NCBI GenBank assembly: GCA_028698335.1
Contig: JAQVDP010000001.1
Coordinates: 248,001 to 312,000 of the forward strand
Source: Nevskiales bacterium
GTDB lineage: Bacteria; Pseudomonadota; Gammaproteobacteria; Nevskiales; Nevskiaceae
Length of the DNA: 64,000 bases
Direction of reading: 5' to 3'
Part shown: positions 17,215-26,206 of the stretch, one piece after another
Position numbering within the stretch: position 1 is the first letter of the stretch
Layout of the letters: every line of letters starts with the position of its first letter
Notes under the pieces: model-generated
Seen by the model: only the letters and a program-made list of their open reading frames with translations
What the model was told of the DNA's origin: nothing
The model's database searches: none
Program-made: the position numbers and the translations under genes

Positions 17215-18239
17215 CGTTCGTTCCGGCGACGGTGTCCGGCACCGTGGCGCCGGCCGACGCGCGCGCGCCGTTGCGGGACGCGCGTGGCCGCACCAAGCGC
17301 AAGCTGCGCATCTCGCTGACCGACCGCTGCAACTTCCGCTGCGTCTACTGCATGCCGGAAACCCCGCAGTGGCTGCCGCGCGAGCAGATTCTCCGCCGCG
17401 AGGAGCTGCTGCGCCTGGCGCGGCTGTTCGTCACCGAGCTGGGCATCACCGACATCCGCCTGACCGGTGGCGAGCCCCTGCTGCGGGCCGACGCCGTCGA
17501 GATCGTCGACGCACTCAATACGTTGCGGCCGTTGGGGCTGGAGCGCGTCGCGATGACCAGCAACGGCGTGCGCCTGACGCGACACGCCGCAGCCCTGCGC
17601 GCCGCCGGGCTCGACGACCTCAACGTCAGCCTCGACGCGCGCACCCCCGAGGTCTTCCATGCGCTGACCGGCGGCGAGGTCGAGCCGGTGCTGGACGGCA
17701 TCCGCGCGGCGCGCGACGCCGGCCTGCCGGTGAAGATCAACAGCGTGGTGATCCGCGATCACAACGAGCACGAGGTCCTGCCGCTGCTGGACTGGGCGCT
17801 GAGCGAACGGATGACGCTGCGCTTCATCGAGTTCATGCCGCTCGACGGGCGCGGCTACTGGAACGCCGAACGCGTCGTTGGCGAGAACGAGATCCTGGAT
17901 GCGCTGCGCACCCGCCACGCGGTGTCGGCCCTGCCGCAGACCGACGATCCGGCACGCTACTTCACGGTGGACGGCGACCAGCGCTTCGGCATCATCTCGA
18001 CGATCTCCAAGCCGTTCTGCAAGCGCTGCGACCGGGTGCGACTGTCGTCGACCGGCACGCTGTACGCCTGCCTGTTCTCGGCCGGCGGCGCCGACCTGCG
18101 CGCGCCGCTGCGCGCGGGCGCCGACGACGACGCGCTGATCCGGCTCGTGCGCGGGCATATCTGGAACAAGGAAGCCGGATACGCGCAGCGGCCCGGTTAC
18201 GTCGAAAGACCGATCACCATGCATGTATTGGGGGGCTAG
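17193..18239 (+). CDS. moaA: GTP 3',8-cyclase
   Basis: A 348-residue radical SAM enzyme, the first step of molybdopterin synthesis. The N-terminal cluster motif is CNFRCVYC, preceded by KLRISLTDR; RLTGGEPLLR follows. The second [4Fe-4S] cluster cysteines are in CKRCDRVRLSSTGTLYACLF. It ends in Gly-Gly, a known functional C terminus of MoaA. The start is GTG 17193 with GGAGG seven bases upstream inside the end of mobA, giving an N-terminal extension of about 30 residues before the core. Confidence 0.95.
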   Translation: MLNPRDVTFVPATVSGTVAPADARAPLRDARGRTKRKLRISLTDRCNFRCVYCMPETPQWLPREQILRREELLRLARLFVTELGITDIRLTGGEPLLRADAVEIVDALNTLRPLGLERVAMTSNGVRLTRHAAALRAAGLDDLNVSLDARTPEVFHALTGGEVEPVLDGIRAARDAGLPVKINSVVIRDHNEHEVLPLLDWALSERMTLRFIEFMPLDGRGYWNAERVVGENEILDALRTRHAVSALPQTDDPARYFTVDGDQRFGIISTISKPFCKRCDRVRLSSTGTLYACLFSAGGADLRAPLRAGADDDALIRLVRGHIWNKEAGYAQRPGYVERPITMHVLGG

Positions 18240-18242
18240 ACC

Positions 18243-18488
18243 GTGAGAATCCAGGTGCAGTGTTTCGGCGTGACCCGCCGCTACGTCGAGTCCGACGTGA
18301 TCGGCATCGATCTCGACGAGCCGGCGACGGTCGCCGACGCGCTGGCGCAACTGGCGTCCCGCAGCGGCGAGATGGCCACCGTGCTCACGCAGTGCGCGGT
18401 CGCGATCGGCGACGAGCTGGTGCGCCGCAACCATCCGCTGCGGGCCGGCGACGAGCTGGCCCTGCTGCCGCCGGTCGCGGGCGGCTGA
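18243..18488 (+). CDS. moaD: Molybdopterin synthase sulphur carrier subunit
   Basis: An 81-residue ubiquitin-like protein ending in LLPPVAGG. The C-terminal Gly-Gly is the thiocarboxylated tail that donates sulphur to precursor Z through MoaE. It starts with GTG three bases after the moaA stop, so it is translationally coupled. Length is typical. Confidence 0.93.
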   Translation: MRIQVQCFGVTRRYVESDVIGIDLDEPATVADALAQLASRSGEMATVLTQCAVAIGDELVRRNHPLRAGDELALLPPVAGG

Positions 18489-18537
18489 GCGGCCCCCGTC
18501 CCGCCACATCGACGCACACGGATCACGGACCAAGGCA

Positions 18538-19050
18538 ATGACCGAACACGACTATCCCCGCATCCAGGACCGCGCGCTGTCGCTGGACGCACTGCTCGCC
18601 GGTAGCGAGCGCCCCGACTGCGGCGCGCTGACGGTTTTTTCCGGCACCGTCCGGAATCATCACGAAGGCCGGCAGGTGCTGCGCCTGAGATACACCTCCC
18701 ACGTACCGCTGGCCGAGCGCATGATCCGCGAGATCGAAGCCGAGACCTGCGCACGCTTCGACGTGCCGCTGTGCCGCGTGGTCCACCGGATCGGCGATCT
18801 GGCGATCGGCGAATCGGCCATCCTCGCCATCGTCCGCTCCGGACATCGCGCCGAGGCCTTCGAGGCCCTCCGCTACCTGGTCGACAAGGTCAAGCACCGC
18901 GTGCCGATCTGGAAGGAGGAGTTCTACGCCGACGGCAGCAGCGCATTCGTCACCGGCTGTTGCATCGCCGAGGACGAGGACGGCGCCGATCCGCACCCCC
19001 ACGCGCATGACCACGATCACGCGCATTCCTCCACCGCCTCCCATTCCTGA
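18538..19050 (+). CDS. moaE: Molybdopterin synthase catalytic subunit
   Basis: A 170-residue MoaE that makes molybdopterin from cyclic pyranopterin with MoaD. Conserved segments: GALTVFSGTVRNHHEGRQV, LRYTSHVPLAERMI, and the active-site region VKHRVPIWKEEFYADG. The last 20 residues form a His-rich tail (PHPHAHDHDHAH) that the family does not need; it may bind metal or be neutral. Lies between moaD and the moaCB fusion. Confidence 0.94.
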   Translation: MTEHDYPRIQDRALSLDALLAGSERPDCGALTVFSGTVRNHHEGRQVLRLRYTSHVPLAERMIREIEAETCARFDVPLCRVVHRIGDLAIGESAILAIVRSGHRAEAFEALRYLVDKVKHRVPIWKEEFYADGSSAFVTGCCIAEDEDGADPHPHAHDHDHAHSSTASHS

Positions 19051-19057
19051 ACCCGCC

Positions 19058-19984
19058 ATGCGCGATATCACCCTCAAGCCGAGCACCCTGCGCAGCGCAC
19101 GCGCCACCGGATTCGTCAGTCTGCCGCCGGACACCGTGGCGCTGGTCCGCGCCAGGGGCGTCACCAAGGGCGACGTCGCCGAAGCCGCGCGCCTGTCGGG
19201 CCTGATGGCGATCAAGCGCACCCCGGACCTGCTGCCGCACTGTCACCCGCTGGCAGTGCTCGACGCCGACCTCGACGTGAACACCGAGGACGGCGGCATC
19301 CGCATCGAAGCGCGGGTGCGGACGATCGCGTCGACCGGTGTGGAGATGGAGGCGCTGACCGCGGTCTCGGTCGCGGCGCTGACCGTCTACGACATGCTCA
19401 AGCCGCACGCACCACCGGAAGCGCTGGCGATCGGCGAGATCCGTCTGCTCGAGAAGCGCGGCGGCAAGACCCAGTACCGCCGGCAGTTGCAGGGCATGCG
19501 CGCCGCCGTGATCGTGCTGTCCGACTCCGTGGCGTCCGGCCGCAAGCCGGACACGGCGGGCGCCAGCGTCCGCGACGCGCTGGCCGACGCGGGCTTCGAG
19601 ATCGCCGGCTACGAGGTGCTCGCCGACGACGCCGACGCGCTGCGCGACTGCCTGCAAGGCTATCTCGACGCCGGGACCGAATGCGTGATCACGGTCGGGG
19701 GGACCGGCCTCGGCCCGCGCGACCTGACCGTCGACACGGTGGCGCCGATGCTGACCACGCCGCTGCCCGGCTTCATGGAGGCGGCGCGCAACTTCGGCCA
19801 GCAACGCACGCCGTTCGCGATGCTGTCGCGCGGCGTCGCCGGCATGATCGGCAGCAGCTTCGTCGCAACGTTCCCGGGCAGCCGCCGCGGTGCCGAGGAA
19901 ACGCTGGCAGCGGTCCTGCCGGGCCTGGTGCACCTGCTCGAGGTCAGCCGCAGCCTGCGGCCGCACGAGGGCGGCTACGCATGA
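19058..19984 (+). CDS. moaCB: Bifunctional MoaC-MoaB fusion
   Basis: A 308-residue fusion. Residues 1-150 are MoaC (cyclic pyranopterin monophosphate synthase), with MAIKRTPDLLPHCHPL and EALTAVSVAALTVYDM. Residues about 152-300 are a MoaB/MogA-type domain (AAVIVLSDSVASGRKPDTAG, VITVGGTGLGPRDLTVD), which adenylylates molybdopterin or is MoaB-like. One protein thus covers an early and a late step. An upstream in-frame ATG exists at 19007 inside moaE, but the MoaC core begins at 19058. Its stop overlaps moeA (ATGA). Confidence 0.93.
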   Translation: MRDITLKPSTLRSARATGFVSLPPDTVALVRARGVTKGDVAEAARLSGLMAIKRTPDLLPHCHPLAVLDADLDVNTEDGGIRIEARVRTIASTGVEMEALTAVSVAALTVYDMLKPHAPPEALAIGEIRLLEKRGGKTQYRRQLQGMRAAVIVLSDSVASGRKPDTAGASVRDALADAGFEIAGYEVLADDADALRDCLQGYLDAGTECVITVGGTGLGPRDLTVDTVAPMLTTPLPGFMEAARNFGQQRTPFAMLSRGVAGMIGSSFVATFPGSRRGAEETLAAVLPGLVHLLEVSRSLRPHEGGYA

Positions 19985-21225
19985 CGCCGACCGATCCCGG
20001 TTGCCACGAAAGCGGCAATCTCTCGATCTCAGCCGCGCAGCAGATCCTGCGCGACACGGTCCGCGCCCTGGAACCGGTGCCCCTGCCGGTCACCGCGGCC
20101 CTGCATCGCGTCAGCGCCGCCACGCTGCGCGCGCAGACCGATCTGCCGCCCTTCGACCAGTCGGCGGTCGACGGCTACGCCGTGCGCGCCGCCGACATCG
20201 CCGCCGCACCGTGCACGCTACCGCTGGCCGGAACCGTTGCCGCCGCACCACAGGCGACGATGCCGCAACTGCCGCCGGGACACGCGGTGCGGATCTTCAC
20301 CGGCGGCCTGCTGCCGGACGGCACCGATACCGTGGTGCGTCAGGAGCTGACCGAGGCCGCGGACGGCGCGGTGCGCGTGCAGCGGCCGCTCGAGCCCGGC
20401 GTCGATCTGCGGCGCCGCGGCGAGGAACTCTCGGCCGGAACCGCGATCATCGAACCCGGCCGGCGCCTCCATGCCGGCATCATCGGCGCGCTCGCCGCCG
20501 CGGGCGTGGCCATCGTCAGCGTCCGCCGCAGCCCGCGCATCCGTGTCCTGGTCACCGGCGACGAACTGGTGCCACTCGGTGGCGAAGCCGGGCGGGGGCA
20601 GATCTTCGATTCCAACGGCCCGCTGGTCTCGGCATGGCTGTCGGCCGCCGGCTACGCCGACGTCAGCCTGCGTTCGGTTCCCGACGATGAGGGCGCCGTC
20701 CGGGCGGCACTCGAATCCGGCTTCCGGGAGGCCGATCTGGTGATCAGCACCGGCGGCGTCTCGGTCGGCGACCGCGACCTGCTGCCGCCGACCGCCGCCG
20801 CGCTGGGCGCACGACAGCTGTTCTGGAAGGTCTCGCAGAAACCCGGCAAGCCCCTGTACGCCGCGATCCGCGACAACAGCCTGTTTCTCGGCCTGCCCGG
20901 CAATCCCGGCGCGGTCCTGATCAATCTGGCGGTCTTCGTCCGGCTCGCGCTGGACCTGATGGAGGGCGTCGCCGACGCCGGCCCGCCGATGGCGGCGGGG
21001 TGCCTAGCGGCGGACGTGCGCGGCGACCGCTTCCGCGACAGCTGGCTGCGGGCACGGCGCAGCATCGATGGCGACGGCCGCGTGCTGTTGCATCCGCTCG
21101 GCCGCCAGGCATCACACATGCTCAGCAATCTGTCCGACGCCGACTGCCTGGCGCTGCTGCCGGCGCGCGAGGGCGGCTGGGCCGCCGGCACCACCGTGCG
21201 GTGGCTGCCGCTGACCAGCGCCTGA
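19981..21225 (+). CDS. moeA: Molybdopterin molybdenumtransferase
   Basis: A 414-residue MoeA that inserts molybdate into adenylylated molybdopterin. The N-terminal lid segment reads LPPFDQSAVDGYAVRAAD, followed by PDGTDTVVRQE. The MogA-like domain has IFDSNGPLVSAWL and STGGVSVGDRDLLPP; then KVSQKPGKPLY and LGLPGNPGAVLI. Length is typical. Last gene of the operon, coupled to moaCB by a four-base overlap; converges with the hypothetical at 21239. Confidence 0.95.
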   Translation: MTPTDPGCHESGNLSISAAQQILRDTVRALEPVPLPVTAALHRVSAATLRAQTDLPPFDQSAVDGYAVRAADIAAAPCTLPLAGTVAAAPQATMPQLPPGHAVRIFTGGLLPDGTDTVVRQELTEAADGAVRVQRPLEPGVDLRRRGEELSAGTAIIEPGRRLHAGIIGALAAAGVAIVSVRRSPRIRVLVTGDELVPLGGEAGRGQIFDSNGPLVSAWLSAAGYADVSLRSVPDDEGAVRAALESGFREADLVISTGGVSVGDRDLLPPTAAALGARQLFWKVSQKPGKPLYAAIRDNSLFLGLPGNPGAVLINLAVFVRLALDLMEGVADAGPPMAAGCLAADVRGDRFRDSWLRARRSIDGDGRVLLHPLGRQASHMLSNLSDADCLALLPAREGGWAAGTTVRWLPLTSA

Positions 21226-21238
21226 CCGGTTCCCGCGG

Positions 21239-21976
21239 TCAATCCCAGGGGTCCGCGACGAACTGTCCCGGGAACGGATCCGGGCGATGCCAGGCGCTGC
21301 GACGGCGCGGTGGCTCGACGATGCCGCGCGCGGCGAGATTGCGACGACTGTCGTAGTAGATCGTGATCACCTCGTCCGGGCGGTTCGAGGCACGCTCGAA
21401 GTGGCTGTACTCGGCCGGCGACCATTCGGAGCGTCCGTGGCCGGTCCCCAGTCCGTCATCGCCGCGCTGCGACTTCGCCTCGGGCGCGCGACCATCCTTG
21501 GCGTACGGCTGGCGACGGTCGTCCCGGTCCCGGTACGGCCGCTCGCGGAACAGCGCCACACCGATGACGCCGACGTCATCGGGACGACCGGTGCGGGTGG
21601 CGTAGGCGTCGCGCAGATCGGTGAAGTAGAAGCGGGCGACGCGGTCCAGGCTCTTGCGCCAGCCGTCGACGACGAGGTCCGCATGGTGGTTCAGGACATA
21701 TCCGGCCTGACGCGGATTGGCGGTGCGGCCGCTGATGACGTTGACGCCGTCGACGCTGGTCACCGCCAGCAGCCGCCCGCCGTCGCGGTTGCGGATCCGG
21801 ATCGAGTACTCGCGCCCCGGCTCGCCGGCGACGTACCAGCGGCCGTCATGCCGGTAGACCGGCAGGCTGCGCCCACTGCCGCGGTCGACGACTTCGATAT
21901 CGGCCATTCGGCCGACGCCCGCGGACGCCAGCATCGGGGCTGCCAGGCACGCTGCCGCCACCAGTCGCTTCCACAT
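21239..21976 (-). CDS. Secreted hypothetical protein
   Basis: A 245-residue protein with a clear signal peptide (MWKRLVAAACLAAPMLASAG). The mature N-terminal part (about 25-130) reads as a compact beta-rich domain (YRHDGRWYVAGEPGREYSIR, RNRDGGRLLAVTSVDGVNV), followed by an Arg/Asp-rich, probably disordered stretch (about 150-195) and a short charged tail. I do not recognise the function. Conserved secreted proteins of this look exist in Xanthomonas relatives; that is memory, not a search. It stands alone with no operon partner. Confidence 0.8.
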   Translation of the reverse strand: MWKRLVAAACLAAPMLASAGVGRMADIEVVDRGSGRSLPVYRHDGRWYVAGEPGREYSIRIRNRDGGRLLAVTSVDGVNVISGRTANPRQAGYVLNHHADLVVDGWRKSLDRVARFYFTDLRDAYATRTGRPDDVGVIGVALFRERPYRDRDDRRQPYAKDGRAPEAKSQRGDDGLGTGHGRSEWSPAEYSHFERASNRPDEVITIYYDSRRNLAARGIVEPPRRRSAWHRPDPFPGQFVADPWD

Positions 21977-22105
21977 GATCGCTCTCCTGTAAGGGTCGAT
22001 CCCGTTGTAGCGTGGTCAAGCTTGCTGACAGGTGAAGCCCCGCGGCGGCGGCTTGCCGCGACCTGAACGCGTCTCGGCCCATTGCTTCGGGCCTCGTCAG
22101 ATCCC

Positions 22106-22798
22106 TCAGCCCGCGGTCAGCCAGTTACGCAGCAGAATGTCCATCCAGCGATTGCCCTGAGCGAAGGTGTCGAGCTCCGGCAGGACCTGCGCGGCGCTCT
22201 GCACGCAGGGACCCGGCTGCGGCGTCTCGGCAGCATAGAGTTCGCGCACGTTCGCGGCGGTGACCTCGAGATGAAACTGCAGGCCGAGCACGCGGCTGCC
22301 GATCGCGAACGCCTGGTGCGCGCAGGCGTCGCTGCGCATCAGGCATTGCCCGCCCGCGGGGATCGCGAAGGTGTCGCCGTGCCAGTGGAACACCCGCATC
22401 CGCTCCGGGATCCCCGCCAGCAGCGGGTGGCCGCGACCGGCATCGGTCCGCTCGACGTCGAACCAGCCGATCTCCGGCTCGGGATTGCGGGTGACCGGCG
22501 CCCCGAGCACATGCGCGATGAGCTGGGCGCCGAGACAGATTCCGAGCACCGGCTTGCCCGCGTCGAGCGCGGCACGGATCAGCCGCTTCTCGCCGCGCAG
22601 CCATGGATATTGCGCCTCGTCGGCAACCCCCATCGGCCCACCCATCACGATCAGGGCGTCGAACGCATCCAGGGCCGGCACCGCCGGAGCATCCGCGTAC
22701 CACGGCGTGGCGCTCAGGCTGTGCCCCTGCTCGACCAGAATCGGAGCGATACAGCCGAGGTCCTCGAAAGGAACATGCTGCAACCAGTGGATCCGCAT
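22106..22798 (-). CDS. Class I glutamine amidotransferase-like protein
   Basis: A 230-residue protein of the GMP-synthase/YfeJ-like amidotransferase family (GATase1). Catalytic Cys is in GKPVLGICLGAQLIAHVLGA; the His-x-Glu pair is in GLQFHLEVT. The beginning MRIHWLQHVPFEDLG and the DALIVMGGPMGV segment are characteristic of the stand-alone form, which may hydrolyse gamma-glutamyl compounds; the substrate is unknown. Start at 22798 chosen from family alignment. Downstream of msrB on the same strand by 32 bases. Confidence 0.88.
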   Translation of the reverse strand: MRIHWLQHVPFEDLGCIAPILVEQGHSLSATPWYADAPAVPALDAFDALIVMGGPMGVADEAQYPWLRGEKRLIRAALDAGKPVLGICLGAQLIAHVLGAPVTRNPEPEIGWFDVERTDAGRGHPLLAGIPERMRVFHWHGDTFAIPAGGQCLMRSDACAHQAFAIGSRVLGLQFHLEVTAANVRELYAAETPQPGPCVQSAAQVLPELDTFAQGNRWMDILLRNWLTAG

Positions 22799-22830
22799 GG
22801 CGCGTCCTCGTGTCGGCTGTCCCGCCGCGC

Positions 22831-23226
22831 TCAGGCGCGGGCCTTGAATTCCAGCGCCGCGGAATTGATGCAGTAGCGCAGCCCGGTGGGGCGCGGACCG
22901 TCCTCGAAGACATGGCCCAGGTGCGCGTCGCAGCGCGCGCACAGCACCTCGACGCGACGCATGCCGTGGCTGCGATCCTCGCGGGTCGCGACCGCGTCGT
23001 TCTGCGCGGGGTCGAAAAAGCTTGGCCAGCCGGTTCCGGATTCGAACTTGCTGCGCGAATCGAACAGCGGCAGATCACAGCAGACGCAGTGGAAGATCCC
23101 GTCGCGATGATCGTCCCAGAGCGCCCCGGTGAACGCGCATTCGGTGCCGCCCTCACGGGTCACCCGGTACTGCTCCGGCGTCAGCTGTGCGCGCCACTCG
23201 GCGTCGCTCTTGATGATCTTGTCCAT
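22831..23226 (-). CDS. msrB: Peptide-methionine (R)-S-oxide reductase
   Basis: A 131-residue MsrB that repairs oxidised methionine in proteins. Two zinc CxxC pairs are present (CVCC and CARC). Family motifs include [18 protein letters not shown] and the active site [10 protein letters not shown]. The start is the ATG at 23226. Divergent from the YhhN gene; transcribed together with the amidotransferase. Confidence 0.95.
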   Translation of the reverse strand: MDKIIKSDAEWRAQLTPEQYRVTREGGTECAFTGALWDDHRDGIFHCVCCDLPLFDSRSKFESGTGWPSFFDPAQNDAVATREDRSHGMRRVEVLCARCDAHLGHVFEDGPRPTGLRYCINSAALEFKARA

Positions 23227-23323
23227 GCGCGAGGGTCCTGAGGGGATCGGCCGGCGCGGGCCGCTGGCGGCAACGGCATGCGCTGCCCGGCATACTACGC
23301 AAAATCCCTCAAGGAATGTCTGC

Positions 23324-23962
23324 ATGTTGCCCGCTCTCGGAGCCGCGGCGGCCGTCTCGGCGCTGCTGGCGATCGTCGCCGACTGGAACGAAACCAAGCC
23401 CAGGATCTTCCTGCTGCTCAAGCCGCTGACCACGCTGCTGATCATCGGCATCGCGCTGCTGGCGCCGCCGGGGACCTATCGGGACCTGATCCTGGCCGGC
23501 CTGATTCTGTCACTGCTCGGCGACGTCTTCCTGATGTTCGAAGGCAACGGCCCATTCATGGGCGGTCTGTCGAGCTTCCTGATCGCCCATTTCCTGTTCG
23601 GCTGGACCTACCTGCACGGCGTCGACATCGAGTCGGTGCCACTGTGGGCCGGCGTCTTCGTGCTCTACGGCCTCGCCTTCTCGTTCGTGCTGCTGCCGCG
23701 CGCCGGCAGCCTCGCGATTCCGGTGCTGGTCTACGGTGCGGCGCTGATGGGGATGGCGATCACCGCGTCGATCCGTTACGTCAATGTCGACGACGCCAGC
23801 GGCATCCTGGTTCTGATCGGCGCCAGCCTGTTCGTGCTGTCGGACTCGGCGCTCGGCGCCCGCAAGTTCCTCGGCCGCTACACCGGGGCCCAGGGCGTGA
23901 TCCTGTCGACCTACTGGAGCGCGATCGGCCTGATGGCGCTGTCGGCGCACGCCAGCGCCTGA
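23324..23962 (+). CDS. YhhN family membrane protein (lysoplasmalogenase-like)
   Basis: A 212-residue protein with about seven to eight membrane segments. Family features: [23 protein letters not shown] and [10 protein letters not shown] with conserved Asp residues. YhhN/TMEM86 members hydrolyse the vinyl-ether bond of lysoplasmalogens; activity here is unproven. The start ATG at 23324 has AAGGAA upstream. Confidence 0.88.
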   Translation: MLPALGAAAAVSALLAIVADWNETKPRIFLLLKPLTTLLIIGIALLAPPGTYRDLILAGLILSLLGDVFLMFEGNGPFMGGLSSFLIAHFLFGWTYLHGVDIESVPLWAGVFVLYGLAFSFVLLPRAGSLAIPVLVYGAALMGMAITASIRYVNVDDASGILVLIGASLFVLSDSALGARKFLGRYTGAQGVILSTYWSAIGLMALSAHASA

Positions 23963-23972
23963 GACCGCAGGC

Positions 23973-25463
23973 TCAGTAGCGGCTGAGCAGCTGCTCGACG
24001 TCGGCGCGGATCGCCGCCAGCGAGGTGCGCATCGGCACCGGCCCGGTTCGCGAGCCGTTGACCAGCGCGGCATAGGCGATCCATCCGCCGTCGCGCTTGC
24101 GCAGATAGCCGGCGGTGCCGAACACCGTATGCGGCTCGCTGAGCGTGCCGGTCTTGAGCGCGACGCGGTCCTGCCAGTCGCGATTGCCCGCCTGCAGATA
24201 ACGGTGCGGTGCCTCGCCGGGGACGACGAGGCCACCATAGAACACCGGGAAGCTGCGGGTGTCCCGATACTGCTGCCGCAGCACCGCGACCAGATCCTGT
24301 GCCGACAGGCGATTCTCCGGGGTCAGGCCGCTGCCGCTGTGCAGCACCGGCGGTTCGATGGCCGGGTAGCCCGCGCCCTGCCGCGCCCGCTGGACCAGAT
24401 CCTCGAGTCCGCGCGAAGCGGCGGCCAGCGTGCTGATCGGCTCGGGCGTGCGTTCCGCGGCCAGGTCCACCGTCAGCACGTCGGCGATGTAGTTGTTGGA
24501 GTAGCGCAGCATGCGCGCGATCTGCTCGCGCAGCGGCAGACTGTCGGTGGACGCCAGCGGGTAGCCGTCCCGCGGAATCGCGTCCTCGCTGACGCGGACC
24601 GCGCCTTCGACCTCGATGCCGAGTTCGCCGAGCACCTGGCGCAACAGCAGACCCGCACCCAGTGCAGGATCCGACATCGACCGGTACAGGCGGCGTTCGG
24701 CGCCGACCGGGATGTCGCCGCCCATGCTCAGCATCTCGGTCTCGCCGAGGGTGACGCGATCGAGCCACATCCCGGTCCGGCGACGCTTGGTCTGGGTTTC
24801 GATCGATCCCTGCAGCGGAATCGGCACGTCGACGGCCGCGCAGCTCTGGATCTGCGCGGGCTGGTCGGCCTGGACCGGCAGCACGTCGACGCACCAGGTG
24901 CCGTAATCGACGCCGAAGGCCGCCAACGGCGCGTCGTAGGCGGTGTGGCTGCGGCGCTGGGCATCGCAGCGGTCCTTGGTTTCGCAGTCGAGCGACGCGA
25001 ACGGACCGGCGTTGATCACCAGGCTGCCCTTGATCGCGCGGACGCCCGCCTGCTTGATCTGCGCCGCGAGATACCACAGCGACTGATGGTCGAAAGTGGC
25101 GTCGCCTTCGCTGTAGACGACGACGTTGCCGTACAGATCGCCGTCGCTGATCGGACCGGTGCCGACCGCGCGCGTCGGGAAGGTCTTGTCGACGTCCCAG
25201 GTCTCCAGCGCCGCTGCGGCGATCACGATCTTGGTCAGCGATGCCGGTGTCAGCCGCTGCGTCGCGTGCAGCGACGCCAGGGTCTGGCCGCTGTCGAGAT
25301 CGACCGCGAGCGCGGTGATCTGGGCGCCCTTCTTCGCCTGCAGCGCCTGCAGCTTCGACCAGTCCGCCTGTGCCGGCAGCGCCAGCAGCGCCAGGCCGGC
25401 GGTCCCCAGGATCGTCGCCGCGTGCCGCAGCACGCGGTCCCGCCAATTCAATTTGTCTTGCAT
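23973..25463 (-). CDS. dacB: D-alanyl-D-alanine carboxypeptidase/endopeptidase (PBP4, DacB type)
   Basis: A 496-residue serine peptidase that trims peptidoglycan in the periplasm. A signal sequence lies near residues 11-33 (HAATILGTAGLALLALPAQA). Penicillin-binding motifs: SxxK as SLTK (Ser75), SxN as YSNN, and KTG as LKTGTLSE. A large insertion between the first two motifs is typical of PBP4. I chose ATG 25463 for its upstream GGGA; ATG 25481 is also possible. Confidence 0.92.
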   Translation of the reverse strand: MQDKLNWRDRVLRHAATILGTAGLALLALPAQADWSKLQALQAKKGAQITALAVDLDSGQTLASLHATQRLTPASLTKIVIAAAALETWDVDKTFPTRAVGTGPISDGDLYGNVVVYSEGDATFDHQSLWYLAAQIKQAGVRAIKGSLVINAGPFASLDCETKDRCDAQRRSHTAYDAPLAAFGVDYGTWCVDVLPVQADQPAQIQSCAAVDVPIPLQGSIETQTKRRRTGMWLDRVTLGETEMLSMGGDIPVGAERRLYRSMSDPALGAGLLLRQVLGELGIEVEGAVRVSEDAIPRDGYPLASTDSLPLREQIARMLRYSNNYIADVLTVDLAAERTPEPISTLAAASRGLEDLVQRARQGAGYPAIEPPVLHSGSGLTPENRLSAQDLVAVLRQQYRDTRSFPVFYGGLVVPGEAPHRYLQAGNRDWQDRVALKTGTLSEPHTVFGTAGYLRKRDGGWIAYAALVNGSRTGPVPMRTSLAAIRADVEQLLSRY

Positions 25464-25514
25464 ATTCCCGTCAGCCGACATGGAAGCGGCCGCGGTGGCA
25501 CCCACGCTGGCGCT

Positions 25515-26000
25515 TCATGCCAGCGTCGCCGTCCACACCGCGGCCAGTTGTTCGAGGCCCCGGCGATCGTCCGCGTCGAAACGCGCGGGCCGGGGGCTGT
25601 CGAGGTCGAGGACCCCGACCAGTTGCTGATCGTGCAGCAGCGGCACCACCAGCTCGGATTTGGAGGCCGTGTCGCAGGCGATGTGGCCGTCGAACGTGTC
25701 GACGTCGTCGACCACCTGCGTCGTCCGGGTCGCCGCGGCCGTCCCGCAGACACCGCGGTTGAGCGCGATGCGCACGCACGCCGGCTTGCCCTGGAACGGT
25801 CCGAGCACCAGCTCGCGACCGTCGTAGAAATAGAACCCGGCCCAGTTCAGGTCCGGCACCGAATGCCAGATCAGCGCCGCCAGATTCGCCGCATTGGCGA
25901 CGCGGTCGCGCTCGTTGGCGATGAGTGCTTCAGCCTGCAGCGCCAGCTCGGCATAGAACTCCGCCTTGGTCGCGGACGTACTGGGCTGAATCTGAAACAT
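25515..26000 (-). CDS. msrC: Free methionine-(R)-sulfoxide reductase (GAF domain)
   Basis: A 161-residue GAF-domain enzyme (fRMsr). The three conserved cysteines are present in PFQGKPACVRI, NRGVCGTAA and HIACDTASKSE. It reduces free Met-R-sulfoxide, complementing the nearby MsrB. The start ATG at 26000 has GGAG ten bases upstream. Upstream of dacB on the same strand. Confidence 0.92.
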   Translation of the reverse strand: MFQIQPSTSATKAEFYAELALQAEALIANERDRVANAANLAALIWHSVPDLNWAGFYFYDGRELVLGPFQGKPACVRIALNRGVCGTAAATRTTQVVDDVDTFDGHIACDTASKSELVVPLLHDQQLVGVLDLDSPRPARFDADDRRGLEQLAAVWTATLA

Positions 26001-26206
26001 CGCGCACTCCATCTAGGCCGATGCAGAATCCGGCCGGTTCTGAAATCAACGGAAATCAAGCTTAGTTGCATCAATAATCACAACTCCGCTCGATTTCAGT
26101 CTTAATTTGAGGGAATTTCCGGGCGCGCAGCAAGTCCATGCACCATTAAGCTGCAACGTCATCGCCACCCGGCGTTCCCGTTTTCAAACGACCAAGGAGT
26201 CCATCC

